NCBI GenBank assembly: GCA_033085395.1
Contig: MU853198.1
Span: 1 to 64,000, forward strand
DNA from: Xanthoparmelia taractica
Lineage: Eukaryota; Ascomycota; Lecanoromycetes; Lecanorales; Parmeliaceae
Length of the DNA: 64,000 bases
Reading direction: 5' to 3'
Of the stretch, positions 46,527-58,366 are shown one piece after another. The position numbers and the translations under genes are program-made. Below the pieces are notes generated by a model. The model was not told the DNA's origin. It did no database searches and saw nothing but the letters and a program-made list of their open reading frames with translations. The number at the start of each line of letters is the position of its first letter. The first letter of the stretch is position 1.

Positions 46527-48225
46527 TATAGATCAGTGATGGAGCTGAGCATCACGATAAAGAACCGCAAGAGCGGTCGACCAAGGTACCCAGATTACCT
46601 TTGCCTCTTGCCAGCCGAAGGCTTCCTGGTGAAGTTCAACACCGCTAGTGCAAAGTAGACCCACATGATTTTCTCTTATCTTCATATAAACTACTAGCTA
46701 CACATATAGCGGCTTCAGACTACGCTTTCTTGGACTACTTCAGTACGGTAGGAACTCAATGGGCGAAGCGGTTTTAGCATGGCGTACCTTTTATGAGCCT
46801 GGCGCCTGGGTTTCTGGTAGAAAGAATTGAGGAATTTGGACATTTAGATTACGTTCAATTTTCTCACCGCTCTAGTGACAGTGTCTGATGTACTGTCCGT
46901 TACGACTTAACAGCTCTTGCGCTCAAGCTTGTCCCTAATTCGCCGTAAATCTACAGCCGAAACCGCGTGTTTCATCGCCACTTACCATACACATGCTCCT
47001 CTCTCCATACCAATGCCCTCCGGAGGGTTTTGCTTCACCTCCTCTTTCCATTCCGGAGACACCAATCCAGATAAGCCAGTTCGAAACGTCGTCCTAAGCT
47101 CCGTGCTTACGTTGGCGCTTGAGAGACGCTACCAGCCAACCACATGCCGCCTCTCAAGTATAAACTCCGGCTGCCTGCATATCAGGCGGTCCTTTTCCCT
47201 ACACAGCTTTGTCCTACTACCATCACTGACTGAGTCGTGTAAGAACAGACAGGATTCATATGGTCGCACCCGGTCATGCCCAGCCTGCGCTTGCCATCCA
47301 TCACATACATACCAGCTCCTTCTGCCTCCCGGTTGAGATTCGTCGCTGCCACACGCTTTGTCCCGCACCCTATCGCCCCCTCATTACCTAATGGTGCTCA
47401 TCATGGCCACTCATGGTAGTCTTGCCAATGCGGACCTCTATTGTCTCCTTGGCGCTGCTTCGGCTTCCTCGCCTGCAGATGAGACATATTCCTCCCTAGA
47501 CATGTTGGAGACGAAACGCTTCCAGTCCCGAGCGAAGGTCCCTTCGGCCTGCTGGAACGTGCACCTTTCCCTAAACACTACTTCTCTCCGGTGACTCTCC
47601 GTCTCGCAGCAAGGCTCAGATTTGTCTCATGTGTGATACGTGAGATGAAGCGTGGCCAGAGCTTGAGTCCGACCTGCCGGTTTCGGGCACCGGCAGTTTT
47701 CATCCATGCCTAGATCCTGAATTGTCTGGGCATGTCGTGCGATCGTCCTCACACATGGTCAGTCTCATCATCAGGCATCAAACGGCATCGTGCCTTTGAG
47801 ACAGGCTATTCTCCTCTCTCAAGTTTCAAACTCCTTCGAACAGTTTCATCACTCTACTAGACTACCGATTCCTCGTCTCAAATACCCTTGTCCCTGGAGC
47901 CGCAGCAGAGTAGTGCGGTCGAAGACCATTGGCCGCAACCTGGAAGTGTTATGCCAGGCAGCTACTTTCTCAGCAATATATAAGCAGCCTTTCCCACGAA
48001 GCGACTCACCCTCACAGAAAACGTCAGCTCTACCCTACATTATACTTCTCTAAGCTCTAACCAAACAGTCTCGCAGCACGCTACACACCAAGCAAGCAGC
48101 AATCAACTCAGCCTATCGGAGCTCAATAGTAAGCCAGAACAACTTGCTTTGTATACGCGAACGCATTCAGCCACTAACTCGATCCAAATCCAAGAGGCTC
48201 ACCTTCCGTATTTTCGCCGTGCGTC
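46527..48225. other. Intergenic; no gene recognised
   Basis: Open frames on the plus strand (46917-47336, 47358-47594, 47790-48053) are Ser/Arg/Pro-rich and unrecognised. CACAG/GTAAGC-like sites near 48015-48130 suggest a 5' untranslated region for the gene that follows. Confidence 0.35.
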
Positions 48226-48699
48226 TTGGACCAGACCAAGCCATGCCTTTCAACATCGAAGACAGATCTCGTCGTTCTTGCGCCAATCAAAAGACCAGTT
48301 TTCCTCAGCGTTACCGGCGAACGACACACTTGGGATACAATCATCCTATGCTCCCTTATGAATGGTCTCTTTGGAAGGATCATCTCCATTCAGGAAGTTG
48401 CGGACGTCATCAATGCTCGTGACGGTCGCATAGATGATGCCCTTGGATCAGACTCCGTCAGGTACATGTTCGAGGCTGCGAAAGTGCCGGGATATCAAGA
48501 AGGCATGGCGTGCCAGTATCAAAAATGGGCAGGGGTCAAGAACAGGCTTGAGGCACGCAAAGGAGAGAGAGACTTTAATGACAAGGACGAGCGGAGTGCA
48601 TGGATCCTGTACAGCGAGACGTTGATGACCGCGGATCTCATAGCATCAGGTTGTTGGAATTCAGCCAATAGGAGACCGTTTACGCCGCAAGCTGACTAA
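48226..48699 (+). CDS. Hypothetical protein (start unresolved)
   Basis: The frame to TAA 48699 has the texture of a real globular protein: KRPVFLSVTGERHTWDTIIL, SIQEVADVINARDGRIDDAL, SVRYMFEAAKVPGYQEG and ERSAWILYSETLMTADLIAS. It has no ATG before 48361; the frame stays open upstream to about 48180 without one, so a 5' exon or a downstream ATG must be used. The overlapping frame from ATG 48242 is shorter and less protein-like. No family recognised, no signal or membrane segment. Confidence 0.45.
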   Translation: MDQTKPCLSTSKTDLVVLAPIKRPVFLSVTGERHTWDTIILCSLMNGLFGRIISIQEVADVINARDGRIDDALGSDSVRYMFEAAKVPGYQEGMACQYQKWAGVKNRLEARKGERDFNDKDERSAWILYSETLMTADLIASGCWNSANRRPFTPQAD

Positions 48700-49560
48700 G
48701 CGTCTTAGCGTAGTCTTGGCGTTTCTCCATCCCCTAGCTAGATAGTCCGTCTCTCCTATCCAATCAAGCAATAAATTTCATGCTACATATGAGACCACTC
48801 AACCTCCAATCCAATACAGGTCGATTGGGTTTGCCCTGTAGGCCCGCCAGTAGTACCGTTGTAGGACCGCAGTGACGGGGGTGACACTTGCTCAATGAAG
48901 GGTCGAGTAATGGGAAAGTGACTTGGGCTGGGGTAGATGTCTATTCGTTGGGTTCCTGAGTTGATGCTGTCTAGGCGCATGCTATACTGTCGTTGGATTG
49001 GCTCGAGTCACTCATTGATGGGAATCTTGCTTGCGCGTTAGCGTTTCGGCTTGCGACTTTGTAGTGTAGCACATATATTATGTCCAATAGCATGAGTCGG
49101 ATTCCGTCCTTGATCACACAATGTGTCAGCGCACACGCCCATTGGGGATGCTGCCCCGACCCACGTGTACGCACTCTTAGTAGACTACAACAGCAGCTTT
49201 CGTCCCGCCTCCCCTTTACCAATCACCTTTCGCACAGTCCACAGTCCAGTACAACCCACCCTTCAAAGATACGGAACGCGGTGGAGACCCGTCGCTGCTA
49301 CACACTTCTCGGCCACCCCTATCGCATCCTCCTTCTGTTGATCATGCACTGCTCAGCTCTGTCACTTGTAGATAGTCAGATTCACCTCGTAGCACGCAAT
49401 CATCCGTTCACCATCTTTTCAGCACATTCCGTGTTGATCCACTTCCATTGAGTCCCTATGTTATTCCCTATGTTATTCAATGAGTGCCGCGAAGACTACA
49501 GCCTTTGTTTTCTTTCAACTTTTGTAGCTAAATGTAACAAGATCCCAGGTAGTCACAGAA
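48700..49560. other. Intergenic; no gene recognised
   Basis: GC-normal DNA with short opposing frames (48783-49222 minus, 49080-49451 plus), none with domain character. A short duplicated phrase (CCTATGTTATTC) occurs near 49455-49478. Confidence 0.35.
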
Positions 49561-49963
49561 GTACGCTGCGAAATATGGTGGGGTGGGGTGGGTCTGGGTT
49601 TCGACCCTAGCAGCCCCTCGCGTCGGGCAGGGGGGACCTTACCTTAAGAGGCCATGAAACAAAACGGGATTGAGTTTCTCTGGGGTGGATTGGGGGGCCC
49701 CCAACCACCCCAAGCTGCAAGGGTTTTCGGTAGGGCTATAATCATCATGCTGATCATCTAGGGCATCTTAGCCTATTGCGCATCGATCCCGGGCCCGATA
49801 TAGCAAAATCGCGAGTGGTCACTTAGATTTCGGGGTCTTTGGGGTATACCCCTACCCAAAGCTGGGCCCCCCGAAACGTTTTTAAAAAAAACCTCCCGGG
49901 CACCCGACCCCAGAACCAAACCCAGGGCCCGCAACAAAAACCCACCCCACTGCGCAGCCTACA
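49561..49963. mobile_element. MITE-like element with G-rich inverted ends, copy 2
   Basis: The left tip is GTACGCTGCGAAATATGGTG and the right tip, reverse-complemented, is GTAGGCTGCGCAGTGGGGTG, a clear inverted pair. The interior shares AATCATCAT and TAGCCTATTGCGCATCGAT with copy 1 at 29183-29607, in the same orientation and at similar spacing. Length about 400 bp, no coding capacity. Confidence 0.6.
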
Positions 49964-51132
49964 TGACAGAATTTTAAGTGTACAAGTTGTTCTACTTGCG
50001 CATTACTGTAGCTTGGTAAGTCGAATTTCGAGTAGAAGACTCTTTGCTCGTGACTTCTCTGTTCCATCTCCGATCATAGATAGCCATCGCCATCCCATCA
50101 CACCCATGGATCAGATAGAGCGCCATGGGAATAGGGTCATTTTGGTGGGCACGTCACGCTCATCCTATGGGCAAGTATCTATCGATAGAATGGACCTTTT
50201 TCGGTCACACCGATGCACCAGCACTAAGTTCTAAGGAGAAACCCCAGCTTAATATGCCACCGTCGCCAGCACCGTTCCCACACCAGTTAACGTTGTCTAA
50301 GGCCACACAGATCCTTGCGATCGCCGAGATCAGAAATTTCGGTGTTCTACACAGGTGAACGTATGTCAAGTGGAGGCTAAGTGTCTCATGGCCCGCCATG
50401 ATAAAATAGATCAGGATAACACGGCTGACTGTTCAAATATCTTTTCAATAATGATGAGAACGCAGCGTGGCCATGGAACATGCGAGCGAGACCTTGAAGC
50501 CGAGGAGGCTAAGCGACAGCGACGTGGTAGATCGGGCCACTGCATTGCTGGCAAAGGCAATGATTTGATCAATAATGTGCGCCTGATCCATGGAATATAC
50601 AATCCACCGACGTGATACAACATCCTCCAGCTTCACGTCTCTACCTCATTAAAATCCTCTTTGCTTGTCTGGTGTGTGACCTACTAACTCCGCAGACACG
50701 CCAAGACAAAAGCGAATGCCAGTGTGCGCCCACCAAAGAACCTAAGAATCTACGCTTTTATAGCACTCTACTGGATGCCTTACACATAACATACTTGGTA
50801 TAAAGGTTGATCTCCTAGCTGAACACTACAAATCTTATTGCAAAAGATTCGCTTCGTCTCCAACCATCACAAAGTTATCAAGTGTTGAAATTCCTTCACC
50901 TTGACATTCGTCTTTGTCTTCGTCAGTGCCCGGCTCCTGCTCGCTCTATTACTAATTACTTAGGTAATTAACTCAGAGTGCTGATGTCATTAAACCAAAG
51001 CTTAATCATCAATACCTTTCTCCTTTCCCCCTTCCTTTCTTTCTTCTTCCTTCTTCACCATTCATCCATCCATTACTATTCTCACTACTTTATCTCTTCT
51101 ACGTACCCGGCCTTCAACGCAACGCGATAGTC
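49964..51132. other. Intergenic; no gene recognised
   Basis: No convincing gene. Frames near 50125-50636 overlap on both strands without features. CT-rich stretch near 51020-51090. Confidence 0.35.
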
Positions 51133-51406
51133 GCTCGTGTTATAGGTCAATGCCGTTTGCAGGCCTCTCAAACCCATACTGAGCACGAGCTGTCAGCTAA
51201 GACCGATCGTCGTTGTTGAGGAGGTGGGCCTACCTTCAACCCTGTCCTAAACACTACACCAGCCGTCTTACGACACCAACAACCAAACTCCTCTGCATCC
51301 GGAACTCAAAGCAATGGCAATCGGTCACACGTGTTACAGGTCGATGCCGTATGAAGGCCGCTCACACCCATACTGAGCACGAGCTGTCAGCTAAGACCGA
51401 TCGTCA
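51133..51406. repeat. Two direct repeats of about 78 bp
   Basis: Units at about 51133-51214 and 51331-51406 share ACCCATACTGAGCACGAGCT followed by GTCAGCTAAGACCGATCGTC, with a looser GTGTTA(T/C)AGGTC(A/G)ATGCCGT lead. About 115 bp of unrelated sequence lies between. Confidence 0.75.
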
Positions 51407-51557
51407 TTTGCGGCGATGACTGCATGTAAAGACTTCATTCGGCACGACACACCTTTAATCCTCCATATAACCCTGATCACTCATCCCTTGTGGCAATATT
51501 GCTAGGAGGAGCTCCTTGACTTCAAAGCCGTTGGCCATCCGTCACTCGTTTTGCCTT

Positions 51558-52350
51558 ATGGCTAGGAGAAGTCCTTTGTCTCTACACTCTTGATTGGCCT
51601 CATCGTGGCTGGGAGAAGTCCTTGCGAGTTTCGCATACTTGATTGGCCTCTTCGTGGCTGGGAGAAGTCCTTGCGTGAGCGTGTTCCGCTGTGTACACTT
51701 AGTTGGCATTCCCAGTCCCAATCCCAGTCTCTGTCCCCGTCCTGTCCCTGTCCCTATGGCTCTTTGCCGAACCATCAAGGTTCTTCTTTCGCTGGTGGCT
51801 CAGACTGTGGCACCTATCTAGTGCGGTTGCGTGCTGAGGTGCCACATCAATCTCCCGTCCTGTCCCTGTCCCTGTGCCCGTGGGAAAATGCCGTACCGTC
51901 CAAGTTCAGGCGGATTGGACTATGGAGTCCATGTCCCTGTCCTTGCTCCAATGGCCACCTGCCGTACCGTCGAAGTCCCTCCTTCACTGGCGGATTAGAC
52001 TACTGTAGACTTGAGTCTGAAACATTGATTGTCTGGCCAAGCATCGAGCTTCTCTACGGGAACGACATGCTGAGTTATCGCATCAAGATGCTGCTCCTCT
52101 GCTGTCCCTATCCCCATCCAGTGGCCAACTGCTACCGTCTACGTCCCTCCTTCATTGGCGGCGGACTAGACTCTGACAGGTTGAGCTAAGGACATTGACG
52201 ACATTACCGTGGCTGCCGCATCATCGAAAGTCTCTACGGGAATTGTATGCTGGCGCCCTATGTCATGATGTCCCTGTTCCTGTCCATCAGCAATTGCCCT
52301 ATCGTGGACGTCCTTCCTTAACTGGCGGACTGGACTAGGGTGTTGCACCT
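51558..52350. repeat. Degenerate tandem-repeat tract
   Basis: The left part has about three units of GTGGCTGGGAGAAGTCCTTG..CTTGATTGGCCTC, spaced near 49 bp. From about 51700 come GTCCCTGTCCCTGTC stretches and at least five copies of a unit around TGCCGTACCGTC.AAGTCCCT with (T/A)CTGGCGGA.T.GACTA, spaced 60-170 bp. Between them recurs TCTCTACGGGAA. A 199-aa open frame runs through the first part but changes character with each unit, so the tract is treated as a repeat and not a gene. Confidence 0.55.
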
Positions 52351-52389
52351 ACTTCGTAGAGGTAGCGCTAGCTCTTCTCGAGGTCGAAG

Positions 52390-52437
52390 TTCTGAGGGTG
52401 AAGGCTTCTGAGGGTGAAGGCTTCTGAGGGTTAAGGG
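52390..52437. repeat. 16-bp tandem repeat, three copies
   Basis: TTCTGAGGGTGAAGGC occurs at 52390, 52406 and 52422 (last copy with GTTAAGGG), followed by a decayed fourth unit. Confidence 0.85.
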
Positions 52438-52459
52438 CTTTTGAGAGTGGATCGCTTCT

Positions 52460-53672
52460 GGAGGTACCATGTTGATGAACTGTAGTTCTTCACCTTTTGG
52501 TCTACCGAGGGTTGCGGCTTACGAGCCATCATCGTCAATTCGAGGGAGCAGATTCGCGCTCTCGCGTCTCTTGTTCGCTACGATCGACGTAGATTGACAT
52601 AGCATTTGCGGCTAGTTGGCCGCGTGGATGTACATGTAACTTTGATGCCAGCCGGGCTTGAGCTCGCATTGTAGTAGCCAGATAGCAATGCAAAGACTTT
52701 CACCTACACTCCGTTTTCTCATTCATTAAGTGATCATTTAGTGTCAACAGTAGATGTCCACATAGATTGAATCGGGCTTCTCACAGCGCACCATAGCATT
52801 GAACCCTACGCACCCTTCCTACTATCTTTGACATTGGCATAAGCTACGCACTTTTAGAATCGCAACATTCGCCTCTCCCATGGAACGTTTCATAGCCCAG
52901 CAGCCGCGAAGTAACAACCACGCAACCTTCACTCAGCGTTTCACGACGTCAGCAAAGTTTTTGTTCCAGCCGCCCAACCCAACCTTGACCGTGCACGATG
53001 ATCCTCAACCAAAGTCCCCACGGTTCATTGTTTCCTCCACCAGCTAAGTAGAACACCTGCTGGCCCTGTCCCATCCCTTTGGCATCTTACACTATTTCTT
53101 CACAATAGGTTGATACGGTGCAGGCTTCCTGGTCATAAACGTATGTTGTTGCATATGATGAGATGCATGGGCAAGCGAGGGGTTGAAGAAAGAAAGGCTT
53201 TCGTTATCCCGCTCCGCTTTACGGTGCTATTTATCTATTCATCTATTTATCCGTCTGTCTATCTATCTATCTTAGGTGTTGTGCTATGCAAAACGCCTTT
53301 TTCCCAGATTCCAGACCCCAGACCTCAGACCCCAGACTCCTAGGCTCAGCTCGTACGCGGACTCGGTATGCTATGCTATGCTATGCTGACACACAAGTCT
53401 GAGCAGGATCGAAGGGCACGGCGCTGTGGGCTCGATGGGTCTTGGGCGATAACGGCGCGCACTCGGACGCAGGGCGCGCGGTGAAGGGGGGGGGGTGGGG
53501 TAGGAGGGAGAGGGTGATGTAAGAGGAAGGGAAGGGGTATGTGTGGTGTAAGAGAGAGGGGGGAAGGAAGGGAAGTAAGGGATTTGTCTGGAGGGGAGGA
53601 AGGGGGGAAGAGATTAGTATGAGTATAGATATTGCTACTGATGTTGGATGAGAGAGAGCATGAGAGAGAGCA
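52460..53672. other. Gene-free stretch before assembly gap
   Basis: No gene. It contains TCTA/TCTG-type simple repeats near 53228-53272, an ATGCT pentamer repeat at 53367-53388, and G-rich sequence at 53480-53610. Confidence 0.45.
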
Positions 53673-53772
53673 NNNNNNNNNNNNNNNNNNNNNNNNNNNN
53701 NNNNNNNNNNNNNNNNNNNNNNNNNNNNNNNNNNNNNNNNNNNNNNNNNNNNNNNNNNNNNNNNNNNNNNNN
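53673..53772. other. Assembly gap (100 N)
   Basis: Exactly 100 N, the usual placeholder for a gap of unknown length. It sits between GAGAGA-rich sequence and a TGAGGA hexamer repeat, which probably caused the break. The open frame spanning it has no meaning. Confidence 0.98.
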
Positions 53773-53854
53773 TGAGGATGAGGATGAGGATGAGGATGAG
53801 GATGAGGATGAGGATGAGGATGAGGATGAGGATGAGGATGAGGATGAGGATGAG
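53773..53854. repeat. (TGAGGA)n hexanucleotide repeat
   Basis: About 13.5 perfect units directly abutting the assembly gap; the true array is likely longer. Confidence 0.95.
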
Positions 53855-55267
53855 GGAGGTGGTGTGTTAGTTTTATTCTCTTTTGGATCGATGGTGATGG
53901 GAGGATGAAAGGGGGTAGGAGTGATTGGGGATACGGGGGTAGGGACAGGGGTATACGGGGGTAGGAGTGGGGACAGGGGTAGGAGCGGGAGTAGAAGTAG
54001 GAGCAGAGCCTATGCGTGTCTCGTTAGTAAGTTGATGTATCAATTCATCCTGCGTAAGTACTATCAGTGGTAGTAGGATGAAGCGTGCAGCATGGCGGTC
54101 GATCGCAGGGAATGGTTCCCGCAAGCTTTGGTTTGAGCTTGAGCCTGGGTACGGAGGATATGAGTATACTGGGGCATGTACTGCTATATTGGTACTGAGT
54201 GGCAAGCGAGACTGAATAAACGTGACTGAATAATTTTGTGTATCCCTGAACTGAACAGAGCTCTTGTAGGTGCTAGAGGCATTATCTCGCTCGGGATTTT
54301 AGAAGGGTTCGCTTGGGTGTAGGAGTAGGGAATTCAGGAGTTGGGATGATAGGGGTGAGGAGTGAGGAGTAAGAGCAGGAGGAGGAGGAGCGGGAATAGG
54401 AGTAGCCAGCTAGCTCTGTCTTAGCTAGGTCTATGGCTGATACTTACATACTTCTGCCTTTGAGAGATCTTGGGTTATGAAGAGGAAGCTGTCAGCGAAG
54501 CGAGAAGATGTCAACTAGAGTACATAATAGCAATAAGTGGTCTGTTTCTGCATTTTAGTACCAGTATCAGCGTTGATGCTCGGTATTATACTGGATAGGT
54601 AAGGTATGAATTCAGCGAGGTGTTTTTCTAACCTTGTTTCGCGCTTCAATGGCTACTCAGGTACTTTCATTCGCCAATCGCCAGTTTTCTGACAGGTGAA
54701 GTTAGCAGTGTTAACTTTTGTTGACTTGGGTGGATGTATGGATAGATGCACGCATGCATTATATGTATCAATTAGTCAAGCAAGCAAGTATACATCAAAA
54801 ACCAAACTCACCCCCGCCTATCATTCTTAAACATACGCTGTGATATACTTACATTTTCAGTCGACGATCGAGCTTTCTTACCCTGTCATGGTAATCGCGC
54901 TTTTTGCGCCATCTTCCGTGGTGCCTGTAGCTTCTTAGAGCGTTTTCCGTGCTTGACCTTCTTGCTTCTGATTGGACATGTCTATTGTTACGGGTGCGTT
55001 TGGAGATTAGACCGTTAGTCAGGGCTGGCCACATTTTGACACGGAAAACACCACAAATGTTTGCTGATGCTTTGGTGTGGAGTTTGAGCGAGCGGTCGTT
55101 TCCTTAGCAGGTAAAGCTTTGGTGGCTGGTTTTTTCATTGCAGGGTTTGAGTACCCAACGGAGCCCTAATGTCAACAAGATTCGAAGGATATGTACATGA
55201 AGATTACCGTAACTAAAACCGACGCCCCCCATTATCCAACCCATTGCTTCCACGGCCCGTAACCCCA
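53855..55267. other. Gene-free stretch after assembly gap
   Basis: G-rich GGGACAGGGGTAGGAG-type repeats at 53905-54010 and 54310-54410. No gene-like frame; the 110-aa minus frame at 53873-54205 reflects the repeats. Confidence 0.45.
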
Positions 55268-56482
55268 TCACTCAACCGGCGACAACACCCTCCCATTTCC
55301 ATGTCCATTCGTCATCTTTCCACCCGAAGGCCCCAGCTCCGGATCCGGATTCGCGCTCTCGTATTCGAGCGCTTTTATCAGTTTGTAGAGCAGGACTGCG
55401 AAGAGGGCGCCGCAGATGGGACCGACCCAGTAGATCCATTGCGTGGTGTGGAAGGTGTGGACGGCGACGGCAGGGCCAAAGGAGCGGGCGGGGTTGAGGG
55501 AGCCGCCGGTCCAGAAGACGCCTGGGAGACTTGATGTTAGGGGTGCTTTTCTCGGAGATGAGGAGGGGGGTGCAATATATGAAGAGAACTGAAGAAGAGA
55601 TCTGTAGAATTAGTCAGAATGGATTGAGACTTACCAACGAGCTCAGCGATGAAAAGACTCAATCCGATGCCCACAGGCGCGATAAAATTCCCTTGGTGCT
55701 TTTCCGCCGCTAGCATGAAAATGGTAAAGACAAGCTGAGCTGTCAGAATCATCTCTATAATGACACCCTGGGCGATTGTCGTCCCGCCTCCAAGCGTGGT
55801 TGAGACGGCAAGATCGCCTTGGAATAAAGCTTTCACAATGTATGCTGCCACTATGCCCGCTACGAGTTGGATGATGAAGAGGAGGACTCCGCGGACGATT
55901 GAGATGGCGCCGATAAGAACCATGCCGACCGTTACCTAGATAGATTAGCGTTTTTTAGGAATACTGGCACTCGCGTGGGCGTCTTGTCGGGCACCAGTCG
56001 CTCACGGCAGGATTGAACAAGCCCCCGCTGATTCGGAAGAAGACCCATGCATTGACGGCGAGCGAGAAACCGAAGCTCAGGCTTATGTATAGTAATTCTG
56101 AAGGGTTCTTTTGCGCAACTTGCGTAATGACTGTATTGCCTGTATTGGTGTTTGAAGATATGTTTGCGACTCTGCAGTAGCGCCCCAGCGATCAGCATCT
56201 CCTTCCATCGTCTGCGTGTATCTTCAAGGACACATTCTGGATGCGTCAGGGGCTTTCGCTCCGGAATGCCACCAGTTGGTAGGATGGCAGTCTTGGCAGA
56301 GCAGGGTGTCCGATGGAGGAGACGTACTGGGTTCCAGCAAAAGCAAAGAAGAGGAAAGAAATGGTGCCCACGAATTCCCCTATGACAGCGACAGTATGCC
56401 CACGCGTCGTGGGAGGTAGCGTACGCAGGAGTCGACGTACGTTCCCATTTGCAGGGGCGCTGGCAGGTGCGTCGGTGTTCAT
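55268..56482 (-). CDS. Aquaporin (MIP family)
   Basis: The model is complement(join(55268..55521,55635..55935,56006..56171,56328..56482)), 291 aa; all three introns close in phase. Both signature loops are present: GGLFNPAVTVGMVL (first NPA, split by an intron after NPA) and GGSLNPARSFGPAVAV (second NPA with the pore Arg). Six hydrophobic helices are visible, starting VIGEFVGTISFLFFAFAGTQ and including LLYISLSFGFSLAVNAWVFF, VRGVLLFIIQLVAGIVAAYI, LVFTIFMLAAE and WIYWVGPICGALFAVLLYKL. The length and second loop (N-P-A-R-S-F-G-P) suggest an orthodox water channel, not a glycerol facilitator, which would carry N-P-A-R-D. N and C termini are short and hydrophilic. Plasma membrane is the likely location. 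Confidence 0.92.
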
Positions 56483-57700
56483 GGTGGAGGAGGCGGCTTA
56501 TGGAGGATATGGTCGAGGGTACTCGTACAAGGATGAAAGACGTAGGAATCGTGGAGGCACACGTTGGAAAGATCGAACAATGGCGTCATATCGAAAAGGG
56601 TCGCGCTGGCTTTCTTCATTGTTTTCTCCATATCTTTAACTTCGTCGAGGAATGCAATAGGGAAATTTGCCGGAATATTGACTTTCTCGACCCCCCCCAG
56701 GCTCCCCGTAAAGTCAGATATAAAGCTTCTTTGTTCTGAGCCCAGAGCCACGGAATTCCATCCGAGGCTCGAATGCATTCGGATTCTCATGAACAGCGCT
56801 GGGTGATGTTATGTTTGCACATATGGGTCGTCTTATTCTTTTGTAGGACGCGAGTGGGACAATGTCTTTGCACATGCGCAATGTTCTGCGGTGCTGATGC
56901 TCTCGAAATAGGGAATAGATGATAACCAAGGAGTTGGTCATGGAAGTCGACTTTGTATGCAACAAGTAAGGTATCTGGGTAAGAAGTCCTGGTGCAGTAG
57001 GAGCTACCTTAGTGCCAAATCCCCACAGCCGTTTTCGGCCGTCTGAAACTTAGAAGCGTCTAGAAGCAGTTAGCGTAGCTCTCGGCTTTTGTAACCTCCG
57101 GATCCTTACTAGAAAAGGGATCCAGCTCCCGCAGCAACGCTGCTGAACATAGCGTCAGTTAGGGATGACTTTTTGGCGGTCAGTGACAGCTTATGTGGGG
57201 GAGTGGCACAGCAATGCCAACATCTATCGCATCTAACACTACGATACTGATAGTCAAGATTCAAGGAGACAGCATTGCCATGTTTGTCACTCGGTCGTGA
57301 TCCTGGAGGAGATTGTTGAGGCGGCGTCTGATGGACAAAGATTGCGGAAGATGAGGAGGCTACGGAATGACAGGATACAGGAAGTCTTACCCGAGTAGGA
57401 CTTTCTATATCTTTGACATGCCGCAACATTCTACGACATGCGAGTTAAAGGACGATGTCCCAAAGAGAAATTTGCTTGATACGGTCTACATACGTAGCCA
57501 AGCCGAGTCGACCCGTCGGCCGGCGGGTGTGGCAACATATGGCCGTTCGATAGAAGCGGGTACTTTCGTACGATCTAGCCGACGCCCAATCCAATCATTC
57601 ATGAGGGTCGCTTAGTCGCAAGTCTAGGAGTTGCGGATAGTAACAGAATGAAGAGATCGAAACCTCATATCCATTGCTCCAAGGGACAGGTCTGAGAGGC
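56483..57700. other. Intergenic; no gene recognised
   Basis: Lies between divergently transcribed aquaporin and secreted-protein genes. No domain-bearing frame; probably regulatory. Confidence 0.4.
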
Positions 57701-58366
57701 ATGTATCCAAGGTGGGCGTGCTTACTGTACCTACTACTGCTCAGCAGTGTCCTTCTCACAGCGTACGCCGCGCCTCGTCCTGGCGCAAAAACCTCAACCT
57801 CGATCCCGAAATCTTCAGATGGTATTCTGCAGCTGCAGCAAAACTCACTGCCAGATACACCCATATCGATCGTACCCCTCCAAAATACTAGCCTAAGCGC
57901 TCCAAATCCCACACCCGCGGACCCCATCGTCCCCATTCCCGGCACGGACGCGTACCTCCGGATCACCTACATTGGCGAAACCTCGTTCGAAACCTCTCAC
58001 CTCGAAACGCTCATCTCGGGCGCGTGCGCAAAGATCAAAGATGCCGTAAACTCACAACCAGACGATCACATCGCGCCGCTACCGTGGTTCTACCAGTCGT
58101 ACAGCAAGCGCTGGCGCGAGACGATTGCGATTCGGGTAAGGGGGAATGATGGTATGGTGGTGACGTGGCGGCAGTTGCATTGGATTCTGACGGGTCTGCT
58201 GCATTTTATGGAGGGGGAGCCGATGCATTTGCATCCGGTCAACTTCGATGTTGTTGTTGTTGGAACGGGAATGGTGGCGGCGGGCATGTTGTGGCATTCG
58301 CAGAGTCCGGCTTTTCGGGGGGATGGAGAGGGGGAAGCGGGGGTTGAGTTTATGAGCTTGGGGTGA
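57701..58366 (+). CDS. Secreted protein of unknown function
   Basis: The open frame to TGA 58366 gives 221 aa from MYPRWACLLYLLLLSSVLLT; an ATG nine codons upstream (57674) is possible but makes a worse signal peptide. After the cleavage region (AYAAP) come a Pro/Ser-rich linker and a compact domain: AYLRITYIGETSFETSHLET, IAPLPWFYQSYSKRWRETIA and VVTWRQLHWILTGLLHFMEG, then FDVVVVGTGMVAAGMLW. No cysteines lie in the mature domain apart from one (GACAKI), no transmembrane helix follows, and no family is recognised. The domain resembles lineage-specific ascomycete secreted proteins. Confidence 0.7.
   Translation: MYPRWACLLYLLLLSSVLLTAYAAPRPGAKTSTSIPKSSDGILQLQQNSLPDTPISIVPLQNTSLSAPNPTPADPIVPIPGTDAYLRITYIGETSFETSHLETLISGACAKIKDAVNSQPDDHIAPLPWFYQSYSKRWRETIAIRVRGNDGMVVTWRQLHWILTGLLHFMEGEPMHLHPVNFDVVVVGTGMVAAGMLWHSQSPAFRGDGEGEAGVEFMSLG

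Noticed and set aside
51590..52189. 199-aa open frame as a gene (plus)
   Set aside because: Its sequence tracks the degenerate tandem repeat units and has no consistent amino-acid character.
53648..53908. Open frame with a poly-Glu-Asp run across the N gap
   Set aside because: It is produced by the TGAGGA repeat and crosses 100 unknown bases.
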